A DNA stretch of 64,000 bases from Candidatus Amarolinea dominans (GCA_016719785.1 JADJYJ010000030.1:62001-126000); one strand, 5' to 3'; numbered from the stretch's first letter, positions 17,543 through 27,958 are shown. The notes: generated from the letters alone by a model not told the origin. Numbers and translations: made by a program.

Positions 17543-18580
17543 CTACTGATTCTTGGCCACCATTTGGTTCAACCTGGACGGGCTGCCGAGCACGGCGATC
17601 ACATCGCCGGCGCTCAAGCGGCGGTCGTGGGCCGGATGTAGATCAGGCACGCCCTGGTGCCGCAGGAGGACGATGCTGACATCATCGCGCTCCTCGATCT
17701 CGGCAATGGTGCAGCCGACCAGGGCCGAGTGTGCGACCAGATTGAAACGCGCCAGGGAAAGCGGCTGGCCTTCGATCGTTAGCGGGTAGGTGATGTCCAC
17801 GCCGGCCGCGGCCGCGGCAAAGGCGGGCGCGGCCATGCCCGTCGCGCTGAAGGCCTTGAAACCGAACTGTTTGTGCAGGGACTCGGCGAAATCGTCATCG
17901 AAGATGCGCAGCACGACCTGGATCGTCGGGTTGAGGCTGCGCGCCTTGACCGCCATTTGCAGGTTGAGGCTATCCTGCTGAGTACAGAGCATGATGGCGC
18001 GCGCCTGGCGCACGCCGGCCGCGAGCAGGGTCGTCTCCCGGAGGCCATCATCATGAATCACGGGGATATTCAGGGCGCGCACCTCGGCCACCAGGGTTTC
18101 GCTCGGGTTCATTTCAATCGCGACCACATCCTGGTGCATACTGTGCAAGTGCTGAGCCACGCGGAACCCCAGGTGTCCCAGGCCAATCAGCACGACATGC
18201 TGGCTAAACGTCGAAGCAACAGCCATTTCCCACTCCTTGCCGCGCGCGCGACGGTTGAAGAGCATCACGCCAAAATCGGTCAGGCCGCGCGCCAATGTGC
18301 CGATGCCGATGAGGGGCATGACAAAATAAAAAGCCTGCAGGTACCACTGATTGGGAAAATCGCCGGCCGACTGCAAGAACGCCTGCGACAGCACGATGTA
18401 GATGGCTTCGGGAACCGACTCGATCGGCGCGTGGGCCTCCTGCGCCAGGGCGAAGTAGAGCAACCCGCCGCCGCCGAAGGCGATCACGGAAATGAACAGC
18501 GGCAGGCGAAATTCACGCAGCAAGATCAACGTGTCGCGCCAGGATGCACGCCACTCACGCCACCACAGGCTCAACGGCAT
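17543..18580 (-). CDS. TrkA-type NAD-binding potassium channel/transport regulator
   Basis: About 345 residues. The N-terminal third has two hydrophobic segments (around residues 24-45 and 80-100), which resemble the last part of a two-TM ion channel, although no clear TVGYG selectivity filter is present. Next is a Rossmann TrkA-N (RCK) domain with a dinucleotide-binding GLGHLG motif near residue 140 and acidic EMNP at the end of beta-2. A TrkA-C domain follows to the C terminus (ending in GDVIAVLGSPSRL). Such proteins gate K+ flux in response to NAD(H) or other nucleotides. The start is uncertain: ATG at 18580 (GGAGGA immediately upstream, closer than ideal) or GTG at 18589. The reading frame overlaps the end of the AAA-ATPase gene, so the two are probably co-transcribed. 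Confidence 0.82.
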   Translation of the reverse strand: MPLSLWWREWRASWRDTLILLREFRLPLFISVIAFGGGGLLYFALAQEAHAPIESVPEAIYIVLSQAFLQSAGDFPNQWYLQAFYFVMPLIGIGTLARGLTDFGVMLFNRRARGKEWEMAVASTFSQHVVLIGLGHLGFRVAQHLHSMHQDVVAIEMNPSETLVAEVRALNIPVIHDDGLRETTLLAAGVRQARAIMLCTQQDSLNLQMAVKARSLNPTIQVVLRIFDDDFAESLHKQFGFKAFSATGMAAPAFAAAAAGVDITYPLTIEGQPLSLARFNLVAHSALVGCTIAEIEERDDVSIVLLRHQGVPDLHPAHDRRLSAGDVIAVLGSPSRLNQMVAKNQ

Positions 18581-20355
18581 TCCTCCCACACCAATCGCTC
18601 GAAGCCCAGGCTGACGACGGCGTAGCAGCGCAGGCGTAAGCGGTCGCCATATTTGGCCTGCAGCGCCGTCCGATACTCCGCCAGGCGGGCGGTTGCCTCC
18701 GCTACGCGCGGCGCTACCACGGGTACCGCACGCAGCGTCTCCGCCGTCAAACCACGCACCTGCTCCGCCGTCATCCCCGCCTCTGACAGGGCCACATACT
18801 TGAACTCGAACAAGAGGTCGGGCAGCGCGTACTGTCGCATCTCCGGCCGCACGATCATGCTGAGATCGGCATACGCCCGCGCCAATGCCGGCTCCGAATC
18901 CATGATGTAGGCAATATCGTTGAACAGCAGCGTCAGAAACACCGTCTTGACCGTCAGTTCATTGGCCCAGCGGTAGTCACGGTTGTCGAAAACCCGGAAG
19001 TAGCGCTGCTCCACGAATGCACACACCGGGCCCAGGTCGCCGCTGAGCAGAAACTGATCGGTCGCCTGCCGTCCCGCATCCTGGGCGCGGACGTCTGGCA
19101 GCAGCATGTCCTGAACGCGCTCGACGTACAGCTTGCGCGCCACCAGGTTCGGGATGCGCAAGATCAAATGGCCCAGGGACGTGCGCCCGCCGAAGGTCAG
19201 CACACCAAAATAGTAGAGAAACGACGCCATGAACGGCGCATCCTTGGCCGCCGTCAGCATGTCCTCAACCCCGAAGCGGTCGGCCAGCACCGACAGCGCC
19301 AGCGGCGGCTCCTCCTGGACGGCATCCAGCAGCACCTGCCCCCCGTCGGGCAGGCTGGCGATGTACGCCAGCTTGCCGCGATCCATCGCCAGGTTGCTGT
19401 CCAGCATGTGGCTGGGATTGCGGCAATTCTGCTGGAACTCCTGCATGAAATAAAGCGCCAGGGTGGGATTGTAGACCGGCGGTGCAGGTTCCTCGCAGAA
19501 ACGGTAGCCATTGTAGAAGGTACGCATCATCTCCAGCGCCTCTGCAGTCTGGCTGGCGGAAAAGCGGCAGGCATCAGCAACCTGGCTCAAAGCATCAGCA
19601 ATCTCGACCTCCGTGAAGCCACACAGATCATTCAGGGCAGGCTGCAAGTAAATGTTGCGCGCTGAGTTATAGCCGCTGGTCAAGTCGCTCAGCACGATCG
19701 GCGATACTCCTGTGATGAAGACCCGATCCAATCCAAATCCACTGGTTGCGCCCTTGACGGCCTTGAACAGCGTCTTCAGCGCCCCTTCCCCGCGCAGCAG
19801 CGCATCGTAGCGCGCCTTCCCAGTCGGCTGTCCGCTCATGGCCAGCTCGTTGGCAAAGTTGTCGTACTCGTCAATCAGCAAGTACAGCTTATGCGGAGTT
19901 TGGCTGATGGCCGTCAACACCGATTGCAGCGACACCAGGGCGTCGGTTGGGTGAATCTCGATAGGGCCTGGCAACATCTGTTGGTAGTAGGTCACAAAGT
20001 CCTGGATACGACCATTGACATGACGGTGCAACGCCTGCGCAATCTCATTCGCGTCGCCATACGCAGCGACCAGCGAAAAGTCCCAGCGCAGCACGAAATA
20101 CTGATTGTGACGCGGCGTCGGGTTCTGCCCCACCGCCAGGTGACCAAACAGGCGCTCGAATTCCCCGGCCCGCGCGACGTCGTAATAGTTCGCCAGCGTC
20201 GAAAGCCATAGACTCTTGCCAAAACGCCGCGGCCGCAGAAACAGCAGCTGCTCGCCCATTTCTTCAATCACCGGGATGCGGTCGGTGCGATCCACGTAGA
20301 AGTAGTCTTCCGTAATCAACTTATGAAAGTCGCTGATACCGTATGGAAATTTCAT
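18571..20355 (-). CDS. AAA-ATPase-like / PD-(D/E)XK nuclease family protein
   Basis: A 594-residue protein of the 'AAA-ATPase-like' (PF09820) plus C-terminal nuclease (PF08011) type. The N terminus KFPYGISDFHKLITEDYFYVDRT is cut short here to MKFPYGISDF and YFYVDRT, the hallmarks of the family. RPRRFGKSL near residue 40 is the P-loop-like motif, and LLIDEYDNF near residue 165 resembles Walker B. The C-terminal part (DLLFEFKYVALSEAG) carries the ExK half of the nuclease signature. These proteins are abundant and often multicopy in Chloroflexota, Bacteroidetes and cyanobacteria. Their function is unknown; nucleic-acid mobility or defence have been suggested. The frame is open upstream to 21222, but that part is antisense to lutA. 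The ATG at 20355 follows GGAGG and fits the family N terminus. Confidence 0.88.
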   Translation of the reverse strand: MKFPYGISDFHKLITEDYFYVDRTDRIPVIEEMGEQLLFLRPRRFGKSLWLSTLANYYDVARAGEFERLFGHLAVGQNPTPRHNQYFVLRWDFSLVAAYGDANEIAQALHRHVNGRIQDFVTYYQQMLPGPIEIHPTDALVSLQSVLTAISQTPHKLYLLIDEYDNFANELAMSGQPTGKARYDALLRGEGALKTLFKAVKGATSGFGLDRVFITGVSPIVLSDLTSGYNSARNIYLQPALNDLCGFTEVEIADALSQVADACRFSASQTAEALEMMRTFYNGYRFCEEPAPPVYNPTLALYFMQEFQQNCRNPSHMLDSNLAMDRGKLAYIASLPDGGQVLLDAVQEEPPLALSVLADRFGVEDMLTAAKDAPFMASFLYYFGVLTFGGRTSLGHLILRIPNLVARKLYVERVQDMLLPDVRAQDAGRQATDQFLLSGDLGPVCAFVEQRYFRVFDNRDYRWANELTVKTVFLTLLFNDIAYIMDSEPALARAYADLSMIVRPEMRQYALPDLLFEFKYVALSEAGMTAEQVRGLTAETLRAVPVVAPRVAEATARLAEYRTALQAKYGDRLRLRCYAVVSLGFERLVWEECR

Positions 20356-20428
20356 GATGCCCTCCTGCACTCGCCCAAGCCTATTGTACCACTGGAATAC
20401 CTGGGCGCGAAATGAGCGGTATTTCGGT

Positions 20429-20457
20429 TTGTCTTTGTCGGGGTTTCGTGCTATGCT
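20429..20457 (+). promoter_or_regulatory. candidate promoter of lutABC
   Basis: TTGTCT (20429-20434), 17 bases, TATGCT (20452-20457), located 34 bases before the lutA ATG. Confidence 0.5.
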
Positions 20458-20490
20458 GAAATGGGTCGAGAATCGCACAAGGAGTGCGCC

Positions 20491-21300
20491 ATGTCTGCAA
20501 CTTCTGTCAACGCCGGGCCGCGGCCCAGGCGGGTCAGTCTGTTTGTCACCTGCTTGTTGGATCACCTCTCCCCTCAGACGGCTGAGGCGGTGGTCACCAT
20601 CCTGGAGCGCCAGGGGTTGACCGTGGATGTGCCGGCCGGGCAAACCTGCTGCGGGCAACCTGCCTTCAACGGCGGCTTCTGGGACGAAGCCCGGCAGATG
20701 GCCCGCCACACCATCCGCGTCCTGGAGAAATCCAACAACCCGATCGTGGTTCCCTCCGGGTCGTGCGCCGACATGATCGTTCATCACTTCCCCGAGCTCT
20801 TCCAGGATGAGCCGTCCTGGCTGGCGCGCAGCGAGCGCCTGGCGAGCCGCGTGGTGGAGTTCAGCCAATTCCTGGTAGACCACCTGGGTGTCACCGACCT
20901 GGGCGCCGTGGCCGCGGGTACCCTCACCTACCACGCCTCGTGCCATTTGACGCGCGGCCTGGGCGTTCGGCGGCAGCCGGAGGCCCTGCTGGCCCAGGTG
21001 CAGGGCGCAACGATTGTCGCGCTGCCGCAGGCCGACGAATGCTGCGGCTTCGGCGGCCTGTTCAGCATCAAATTCCCGCACATTGCGGAGGACATGCTCG
21101 CCAACAAGCTGCGCCACCTGGAGGAGAGCGGCGCCGACTGCCTGGTCGGTTGCGATTACTCCTGCCTGTTGCACATCGGCGCGGGCCTGCACCGCCAGGG
21201 CAAGGCCGTGCGCGTGGCCCACCTGGCCGACATCCTGGTCAACACCGGCCAGAAGGCGTGGCCAGAGCCGCCATCAGCCGCCCCTCCTGCAGGTCAATGA
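20491..21300 (+). CDS. lutA: L-lactate utilisation protein LutA (CCG-domain Fe-S subunit)
   Basis: About 269 residues, the usual LutA/YkgE length. It is one of three subunits that oxidise L-lactate to pyruvate at the cytoplasmic side of the membrane. Two cysteine-rich CCG domains are visible: CCGQPAFNGG (with upstream TCLLDH) and CCGFGGLFSIKF, with further cysteines in CADM and CDYSCL. These ligate Fe-S clusters or act like the heterodisulfide-reductase domain. ATG 20491 was chosen over an upstream ATG at 20461 because AAGGAG lies nine bases before it. It is the first gene of a tight lutABC operon, with three bases between its stop and the lutB ATG. Confidence 0.92.
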   Translation: MSATSVNAGPRPRRVSLFVTCLLDHLSPQTAEAVVTILERQGLTVDVPAGQTCCGQPAFNGGFWDEARQMARHTIRVLEKSNNPIVVPSGSCADMIVHHFPELFQDEPSWLARSERLASRVVEFSQFLVDHLGVTDLGAVAAGTLTYHASCHLTRGLGVRRQPEALLAQVQGATIVALPQADECCGFGGLFSIKFPHIAEDMLANKLRHLEESGADCLVGCDYSCLLHIGAGLHRQGKAVRVAHLADILVNTGQKAWPEPPSAAPPAGQ

Positions 21301-21303
21301 ACC

Positions 21304-22728
<1,425 letters not shown>

Positions 22729-22731
22729 GCC

Positions 22732-23442
22732 ATGAAACCTGATCCAGATCGCACCGGGTTTGATGAAATCCTGCGCCGCGTGCGCACCGCGGTGGCAAAC
22801 CCGGCCCTGGCCGCAGACCGCAGGCTTGCGGGAGAAACCCGGCTTGCGGGAGAAACCGAATTTCTTGGCAACGCCCTTGTGGCGCGCTGGCAGCAGGAGT
22901 TCCGCGCCCTGAGTGGGCACGCCTACGGCCCACTGACGCCGGCGGCCGCGGTCGGGCAAGCCCGCGACCTGCTGGTTGCGCGGGGCGCCCATGAGGTGTT
23001 AGCCTGGGATGACGAGGCCCTGCCTGTGCCCAATCTCAGTCAGGCGCTGGCCGCGGTTGGGATCAAAACGATCCATCCGCAGGTCAACACGGACCATGCT
23101 GCGCTCGATCACGTTGCTGTCGGCATCACAGGCGCCAGCGCCGGCCTGGCCGACACCGGCAGCATCATCGTGACCAGCGGCGCAGGGCGGGCGCGCAGCG
23201 CCGCGCTGGTACCGCCCGTGTACCTGGCCTTCCTACCCGTCCGCAGCATCTACCCGGATTTGCCCACCTGGATGGCGCAGGAGGGGGCGCGCCTGCTGCC
23301 GGGGACGGCCAACCTGGTCATCATCACCGGGCCAAGCCGCACAGCCGACATCGAACTGACCCTCATCATTGGCGTCCACGGCCCTGGCGAAATCCACGTC
23401 ATCCTGATTGATGAAACAGCAGCCGATGATCCCATTGGCTGA
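22732..23442 (+). CDS. lutC: L-lactate utilisation protein LutC
   Basis: 236 residues, LUD-domain protein completing the LutABC complex. The second half shows the family features ALDHVAVGITGASAGLADTG and TGPSRTADIE. Start ATG 22732 has AGGAG six bases upstream. Unusual: residues about 27-43 contain a direct repeat RLAGET-RLAGET. It is encoded by two copies of GGCTTGCGGGAGAAACC, which match the dispersed GAAACC-type repeats seen elsewhere in the window (52868, 56129, 56770). The repeat sits in the variable N-terminal helix region and keeps the frame. Confidence 0.92.
   Translation: MKPDPDRTGFDEILRRVRTAVANPALAADRRLAGETRLAGETEFLGNALVARWQQEFRALSGHAYGPLTPAAAVGQARDLLVARGAHEVLAWDDEALPVPNLSQALAAVGIKTIHPQVNTDHAALDHVAVGITGASAGLADTGSIIVTSGAGRARSAALVPPVYLAFLPVRSIYPDLPTWMAQEGARLLPGTANLVIITGPSRTADIELTLIIGVHGPGEIHVILIDETAADDPIG
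22812..22862 (+). repeat. dispersed GAAACC-type repeat inside lutC
   Basis: Two tandem copies of GGCTTGCGGGAGAAACC followed by GAATTTCTT. Related sequences are intergenic at 52868-52903, 56129-56185 and 56770-56825, so this repeat family also occurs within coding sequence. Confidence 0.65.
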
Positions 23443-23462
23443 CAGTCGGGACGTTCAGAGGA

Positions 23463-24317
23463 TCATGGCATCTGGTTGCGGGCAACACCGCGCCAGGCCA
23501 GGAACACGAACAGGCCCACAGCCAGGGCGCCAACCGCGGCCGGCCCAGGCAGGCGCCAGAAGAAGGCTTGCCCGATCGCTTCCAGCACCCAGGTGATGGT
23601 ATAGATGAAGAGGAGCGGCCGCACAGGCACAGGCGGGGCACGCACAAGCAGCGTGATGACGGCAGACACGAGTAGCCAGCCCAGGAAGTTGCTCCAGGGA
23701 ATGCCGAAATAACCGCCGGGCGCAGCCCAGATCCAAAAACCCCAGTGTACCATGTGCGGATCGAGAAAAAGATCCCAGGCAGTAAAGGCCAGGGCCGTTA
23801 CCAGCGCGTAGGGAAGCGGCCGCGCGTGGCCGACTATCGCTTCTGCCACTGCCCAGGCCAGGGGCAAAAGCATGAGCCAGGCCAGGGGAACGAGCAGCGG
23901 CACGTGCGCGACCTGCGGTTGCAGCACAGCCGTGTAACGGTAGGCGCCGAACGGGAAACCAGTGGCGACGCCGAACGCCTCAGCGGCCCAGGCCAACGCA
24001 ACCACGACGACCGCAACCCGCGCCACGCGCACCCCACCCCATGCGTCCGTCAGGATGGCGATCACGGCAATGAGCTGCAAGAGAACGCTGATGATGACGC
24101 CGCGCGGCAGGGCCTCGACGCCGAGGTTGCGCTGAAAAATCGGCAGTATGACGATGATGAGCAGCCAGGCGGCGCTAAAGAGGATGGCCGACTGATGCCG
24201 TGGGAGCCATAAGAGACCAGTGCGTGCCCACGTGCGCATGAAGCCAAACGCCTGGTATTCTGATTCCTGGAAGGCTTCGGCGCTTTCAGATGTCCCGCGA
24301 TCGTCAGGCTTCTGCAT
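23463..24317 (-). CDS. carotenoid biosynthesis membrane protein (CruF family)
   Basis: 284 residues with about seven hydrophobic segments (first at about 43-61). It matches the 'carotenoid biosynthesis protein' family (PF04240), which includes CruF, the 1',2'-hydratase of gamma-carotene, and the archaeal bisanhydrobacterioruberin hydratase. Family features seen: PFGAYRYT in the middle and AWDLFLDPHMV in a later helix, where the Asp residues are likely catalytic. It would add water to an acyclic psi-end group of a carotenoid. It is convergent with lutC (20 bp between stops). A possible remnant of a carotenoid desaturase-type gene lies upstream at 24518-24610, which supports a former pigment cluster. 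Exact substrate unknown. Confidence 0.8.
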   Translation of the reverse strand: MQKPDDRGTSESAEAFQESEYQAFGFMRTWARTGLLWLPRHQSAILFSAAWLLIIVILPIFQRNLGVEALPRGVIISVLLQLIAVIAILTDAWGGVRVARVAVVVVALAWAAEAFGVATGFPFGAYRYTAVLQPQVAHVPLLVPLAWLMLLPLAWAVAEAIVGHARPLPYALVTALAFTAWDLFLDPHMVHWGFWIWAAPGGYFGIPWSNFLGWLLVSAVITLLVRAPPVPVRPLLFIYTITWVLEAIGQAFFWRLPGPAAVGALAVGLFVFLAWRGVARNQMP

Positions 24318-24383
24318 AAGGCACTCGTTTCAGCCTCAGCCACATGAGGTCACAAGTAACTGCTGGGTCTGCCTGGAATTCAG

Positions 24384-24480
24384 AGAGGATTCACAGGATT
24401 GACAGGATATTCGAACTCTCGTGCCGATAGTTTTGCACACCACAGAACAAGAATCCTGTACATCCTGTTCATCCTGTCCA
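24384..24480. repeat. inverted ACAGGAT repeats
   Basis: GGATTCACAGGATTGACAGG (24388 on) is mirrored by GAATCCTGTACATCCTGTTC (24451 on). The two arms can form a stem of about 25 bp around a ~38-base loop. It lies in the noncoding stretch 24318-24643 with no other gene visible except the fragment below. Confidence 0.7.
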
Positions 24481-24517
24481 AATCGGCCTGCAGGGTGAGC
24501 AGTTACGGTCACAACGC

Positions 24518-24610
24518 TTAATGTGATAGCCGCGGACGCGACAGGTCGTGCAGCAGGGTGGCCGCCACGTTCAGGCCGGCCGCGCCCATGATGCCGCCGC
24601 AAAAAAGAAC
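24518..24610 (-). pseudogene. C-terminal remnant of an FAD-dependent (CrtI/CrtN-like) oxidoreductase
   Basis: The minus strand reads FCGGIMGAAGLNVAATLLHDL and ends in a stop at 24518; only about 20 of these residues are conserved. The pattern GGxxGAxGxN followed by a hydrophobic helix is the usual C terminus of phytoene desaturase-type flavoproteins. The rest of such a gene is absent, because the next gene upstream is a hydrolase. This is therefore at most a fragment. The match is from memory of the family and is weak. Confidence 0.35.
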
Positions 24611-24643
24611 CTCGAATTGACTCGTCGTACGACGCCCTTTCGT

Positions 24644-25603
24644 TCATCCAGTGATGAATGGTATGACGGCCTGCAGGAAATCTTGCGGGCATTCTTCCTG
24701 CGGCACATGGCCGCAGTTGGGCATGACGGCCAGCTGCGCGCCGGGGATTTCCCGCGCCAGGCGCAGGCTCTGCTCCGTGGGCACCCAGGTGTCGAACTCG
24801 CCAGTAACGACCAGGACCGGCAGGGCAAGGCGCTTGACATCCTCGCTCAGCGTGCCCGGCGACCGGCTGGCGGCCAGGAATTCGTAGAAACCCCGGTCCC
24901 AGTTCTCGACCTTGAGCGGGCGCTGGTAGAACGCCAGCATCTCCGATGTGGCCTTCGACGGGTCATGGTAAGCGGTGGGCAGCAGATTGGCGATGTTGGC
25001 GGCTTGCGAACGCGCCAGCAGCGGCCCCAGGTGACGCATCTGCGGCGAGTTGAGCAGCGGCCTGACCAGCGAGGGCGTGCCGCCGCCGGCGTAGATGGCC
25101 GGGTCAACCAGCACCAGCGCGGAAACTCGATCCGGGTAGCGCAGCGCGACCTGCGCGCTGATCGTGCCGCCGGCCGAGTTGCCGATCAGAATGGCCCGCT
25201 GGATGCCGAGCTGATCGAGCAGACCGATCACCAGGTCAACCTGGGCGGCCGGGCTGTATGGGCTGGCGCCGGTCCAGGTGAGGGGGCGCTCGGTCAGGCC
25301 AAAGCCGGGGCGATCGAAGGCGATGACCGTGCCCAGGGCAGAGAGTTGCGGTTGCACCGATCGCCAGGTCTCGGTGTGCGAGCCGAAACCGTGCAAGAGC
25401 ACCATGAGCGGCTCGCCCTGGCCGCTGCGCTTGACGTGCAGGCGCAGGCCGTTGACGGTGATGAACTCGCTGTCCGCGTCGGCCACTTGCTCCGGCGGTA
25501 GAAGGCCGGGCAGCGGCGGCACGGGGATCAACAAGGGGACGGTTAGAACCAGGAGGAGCAGGAGACCGATGACAATCAGGGCGGTACGGGCAAGTCGCTT
25601 CAT
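24644..25603 (-). CDS. membrane-anchored alpha/beta hydrolase
   Basis: About 319 residues. An N-terminal hydrophobic segment (residues 6-28, rich in Leu/Val) is a signal anchor, and the hydrolase domain (about 45-319) is probably extracytoplasmic. Catalytic features: oxyanion motif LLHGFGSH, nucleophile elbow GNSAGG, acid in TGEFDTW, and His in NCGHVPQE. It resembles the MhpC/haloalkane dehalogenase-like group; the substrate is unknown. The ATG at 25603 is chosen because the frame upstream overlaps the neighbouring gene. It is 5 bp after the stop of the next hydrolase, so the two are co-transcribed. Confidence 0.85.
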   Translation of the reverse strand: MKRLARTALIVIGLLLLLVLTVPLLIPVPPLPGLLPPEQVADADSEFITVNGLRLHVKRSGQGEPLMVLLHGFGSHTETWRSVQPQLSALGTVIAFDRPGFGLTERPLTWTGASPYSPAAQVDLVIGLLDQLGIQRAILIGNSAGGTISAQVALRYPDRVSALVLVDPAIYAGGGTPSLVRPLLNSPQMRHLGPLLARSQAANIANLLPTAYHDPSKATSEMLAFYQRPLKVENWDRGFYEFLAASRSPGTLSEDVKRLALPVLVVTGEFDTWVPTEQSLRLAREIPGAQLAVMPNCGHVPQEECPQDFLQAVIPFITG

Positions 25604-25608
25604 TAGAA

Positions 25609-26346
25609 TCACTTTGCAACCTCGCTCAGCAGGGCCAGGGTCGCGGCCACGGTTTGCGCTTGCTGTGCCTCGCGCGTGATGGTCGCTTCGTTGTCGCCCG
25701 ACTGCTTGCCGTACCAACCGAACTGGGCATGGTTGCCGCCCTCGATGGCGACGAAGCGGGTGTCAGGCGGCAGGAGTGGAACCGAGGCGCTGATCTTGTC
25801 GCCGGTCGCCAGGCCATCGAGCGTGCCGAAGATCGAAGTCACGGCCAGGCGGCGGTCGGCCAGGCTGTTGTTGGCAGCCGGATAGGCCGCCCAAAGCGCC
25901 AGGCCCGCGACTTGATCGGGATGCTGATACGCGAACTGCGCGGCCATGGCGCCGCCCAGGGAATGGCCGCCGATGACCCAGCGCTGCACCGCGGGGTAGG
26001 CCTGCATGACCTCGCCGGCGCGGTTGGCGTCGAAGAAGGCGAGTTTGAGCGGCATCGGTACGATCACGACCAGGTAGCCGGCGTCGGCGATCTGGCGGGC
26101 GGCCGGGGCATAGGCGCGGGCGTCAACCAGGCCGCCGGGGTAGAACACCAGGCCCGTGGTTGGGTTGGCCGTCGGCGGCTGGAAGACGAGCCAGTTCTCG
26201 CCGGCCAGCGTTGTACTTTCCTGCGTGACGGTGATCGCTTCGGCCATGGGTGCGGCGGCGGACAGCGTGGTCCAGGCCAGGAAGCCGACCGCGAGCGCGA
26301 TCAGCAGGAAAAGCGGAGTCAGCCAGAGTAAGCGTTTGGTTTTCAT
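25609..26346 (-). CDS. membrane-anchored alpha/beta hydrolase (dienelactone-hydrolase-like)
   Basis: About 245 residues. The N-terminal hydrophobic helix (residues 5-25) is a signal anchor. The hydrolase core is of the Abhydrolase_5 (PF12695) type with nucleophile elbow GGHSLGGAM, acid Asp in FGTLDGLA and His in GGNHAQFGWYG. The latter GNHxQFGxYG pattern is typical of this family. ATG 26346 has AAGGA nine bases upstream; ATG 26355 is also possible. It is first of a two-gene hydrolase pair. The substrate cannot be inferred. Confidence 0.83.
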   Translation of the reverse strand: MKTKRLLWLTPLFLLIALAVGFLAWTTLSAAAPMAEAITVTQESTTLAGENWLVFQPPTANPTTGLVFYPGGLVDARAYAPAARQIADAGYLVVIVPMPLKLAFFDANRAGEVMQAYPAVQRWVIGGHSLGGAMAAQFAYQHPDQVAGLALWAAYPAANNSLADRRLAVTSIFGTLDGLATGDKISASVPLLPPDTRFVAIEGGNHAQFGWYGKQSGDNEATITREAQQAQTVAATLALLSEVAK

Positions 26347-26467
26347 GAATGTCATTCCTTCATTTCTTCCTCACGTAGCGCTGCATGGCTACGGAAAATG
26401 AGACGGGAGGAGGCAGGAGAGAGTCACCGGCCAGTTCGGTCTCCTGGCCGGGCGACGTTATTCAGCG

Positions 26468-27958
26468 CTACGGTTTGGGGGCGGTTTGTTCGGCGCGGCG
26501 GGCGATTTCACGGATCATGCCGGAGAAGATCAATCCGTGCAGGGGGTAGAGGGCATACCAGTAGAGCAGGCCGAAGAGACCTTTGGAGGCGAAGAAGGCG
26601 GTTTGCACCAGCCGGGTGCGGCCATCGGGCTGCGGCTGGGTCTCGAACTGCAGCCAGGCCAGGCCGGGGACTTTCATCTCGGCGCGCAGACGCAGCAGCC
26701 GCGGGGCTTCGACGGCTTCGACGCGCCAGAAATCGAGGGCATCGCCCACGCGCAGGTCATCGGGATGGCGGCGGCCTCGGCGCAGCCCCACACCGCCGAT
26801 CAAGCGGTCGGCCAGGCCGCGCAGTTCCCAGGCCCAGTTGGCGTAGAACCAGCCGCGGCGGCCTCCTATGCCGGCGAAGATGCGGAACGCGGTCTCAGGC
26901 GCGGCCGCGACCACCTGCTGGCGCTGCTCGATGAGGATGCCTTCCTGCACGGTGAACGACACCGGCGGAACGTCGCCCTGACTGCTGACCAGGGCATCTT
27001 TCCAGGTGGTCTGCACCTCGCCGGCGTCCAGTTTCGCCAGGGTGAAGCGCAGCGCGGTGGCGTAGTCGAGAGGCCGGATGGATGGGAAGATGCGCCGGGC
27101 GCTGTTCTCTCGCACGATGACTTCGTTGCGCAGGCCCTGGATCAACGGCTGCGCAATGGCCGCGGGCACGGGCGTCACCCAATGCACCCAATAGGACGAG
27201 AGGCGCGGGGTGAGCACCGGCACGGGCAGCAGCCAGCGGCGCAGCCCGCGCGCCTGCGCGTAGCCGGTCATCATCTGGCCGTAGTTCAGCACATCGGCGC
27301 CGCCAATTTCCAGGATGCGATCGGCGCTTTCGGGCACGGCCAGCGCGGAAACCAGGTAATTGAGCACATCACGAACCGCAATCGGCTGCACGCGCGTGTA
27401 GACCCAACGCGGGCAGATCATAACCGGCACGCGCTCGGTCAGGTAGCGGATCATTTCGAAGGAAAGGCTGCCCGAACCGACGATGACCGCGGCGCGGAAT
27501 TCGGTGACGGTCGTGGGTGAAGGCGCCGCGTCCGGGGACGCAACCGCGGCGCGCAAGGCGTCGCCGGTAGCCTGGCGCGAGCGCAGGTGCGGCGAAAGAT
27601 CGGCCTGCGTATCGCCCAGGCCGCCCAGGTAGATGATGCGCTGCACGCCGGCCTCCCGGCCGGCGCGGCCAAAGTTGGTGGCCGCGGTGACGTCGCGCTC
27701 GTGGAAATCAGGGCTGTCGCTCATGCTATGCACCAAGTAGTAGGCCGCGGTGATGCCGGCCATGGCCGCGGGGAGCGTTTGCGCCTGCAGGACATCGCCC
27801 TGCACCACCTCCACCTGCGCCAGCCAGGGGCGGCCCTGCAAACGGGCCGGATCGCGGGCCAGCACACGCACGCGATGCCCGGCCGCCAGCAAGAGCGGAA
27901 TCAGGCGGCCGCCGACATAGCCGGTGGCGCCGGTAACCAAAAGATGCTGCGTTGTCAT
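26468..27958 (-). CDS. NAD(P)-binding SDR with C-terminal DUF2867 domain
   Basis: About 496 residues. An N-terminal extended/atypical SDR Rossmann fold starts VTGATGYVGGRLIP (residues 7-20). The C-terminal half from about residue 320 is a START-like DUF2867 domain (PETAFRIFAGIGGRRGWFYANWAWELRG). This architecture is common in actinobacteria and Chloroflexota and is annotated as 'SDR family oxidoreductase / DUF2867'. It may act on lipids or quinones, but the substrate is not established. The ATG at 27958 overlaps the stop of the small upstream gene (ATGA), so translation is probably coupled. Confidence 0.85.
   Translation of the reverse strand: MTTQHLLVTGATGYVGGRLIPLLLAAGHRVRVLARDPARLQGRPWLAQVEVVQGDVLQAQTLPAAMAGITAAYYLVHSMSDSPDFHERDVTAATNFGRAGREAGVQRIIYLGGLGDTQADLSPHLRSRQATGDALRAAVASPDAAPSPTTVTEFRAAVIVGSGSLSFEMIRYLTERVPVMICPRWVYTRVQPIAVRDVLNYLVSALAVPESADRILEIGGADVLNYGQMMTGYAQARGLRRWLLPVPVLTPRLSSYWVHWVTPVPAAIAQPLIQGLRNEVIVRENSARRIFPSIRPLDYATALRFTLAKLDAGEVQTTWKDALVSSQGDVPPVSFTVQEGILIEQRQQVVAAAPETAFRIFAGIGGRRGWFYANWAWELRGLADRLIGGVGLRRGRRHPDDLRVGDALDFWRVEAVEAPRLLRLRAEMKVPGLAWLQFETQPQPDGRTRLVQTAFFASKGLFGLLYWYALYPLHGLIFSGMIREIARRAEQTAPKP

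Noticed and set aside
20356..21222. N-terminal extension of the AAA-ATPase frame
   Set aside because: It is antisense to lutA; the family N terminus starts at 20355.
26398..26934. Plus-strand frame opposite the SDR gene
   Set aside because: Arg/Gly-rich shadow of the DUF2867 coding strand.
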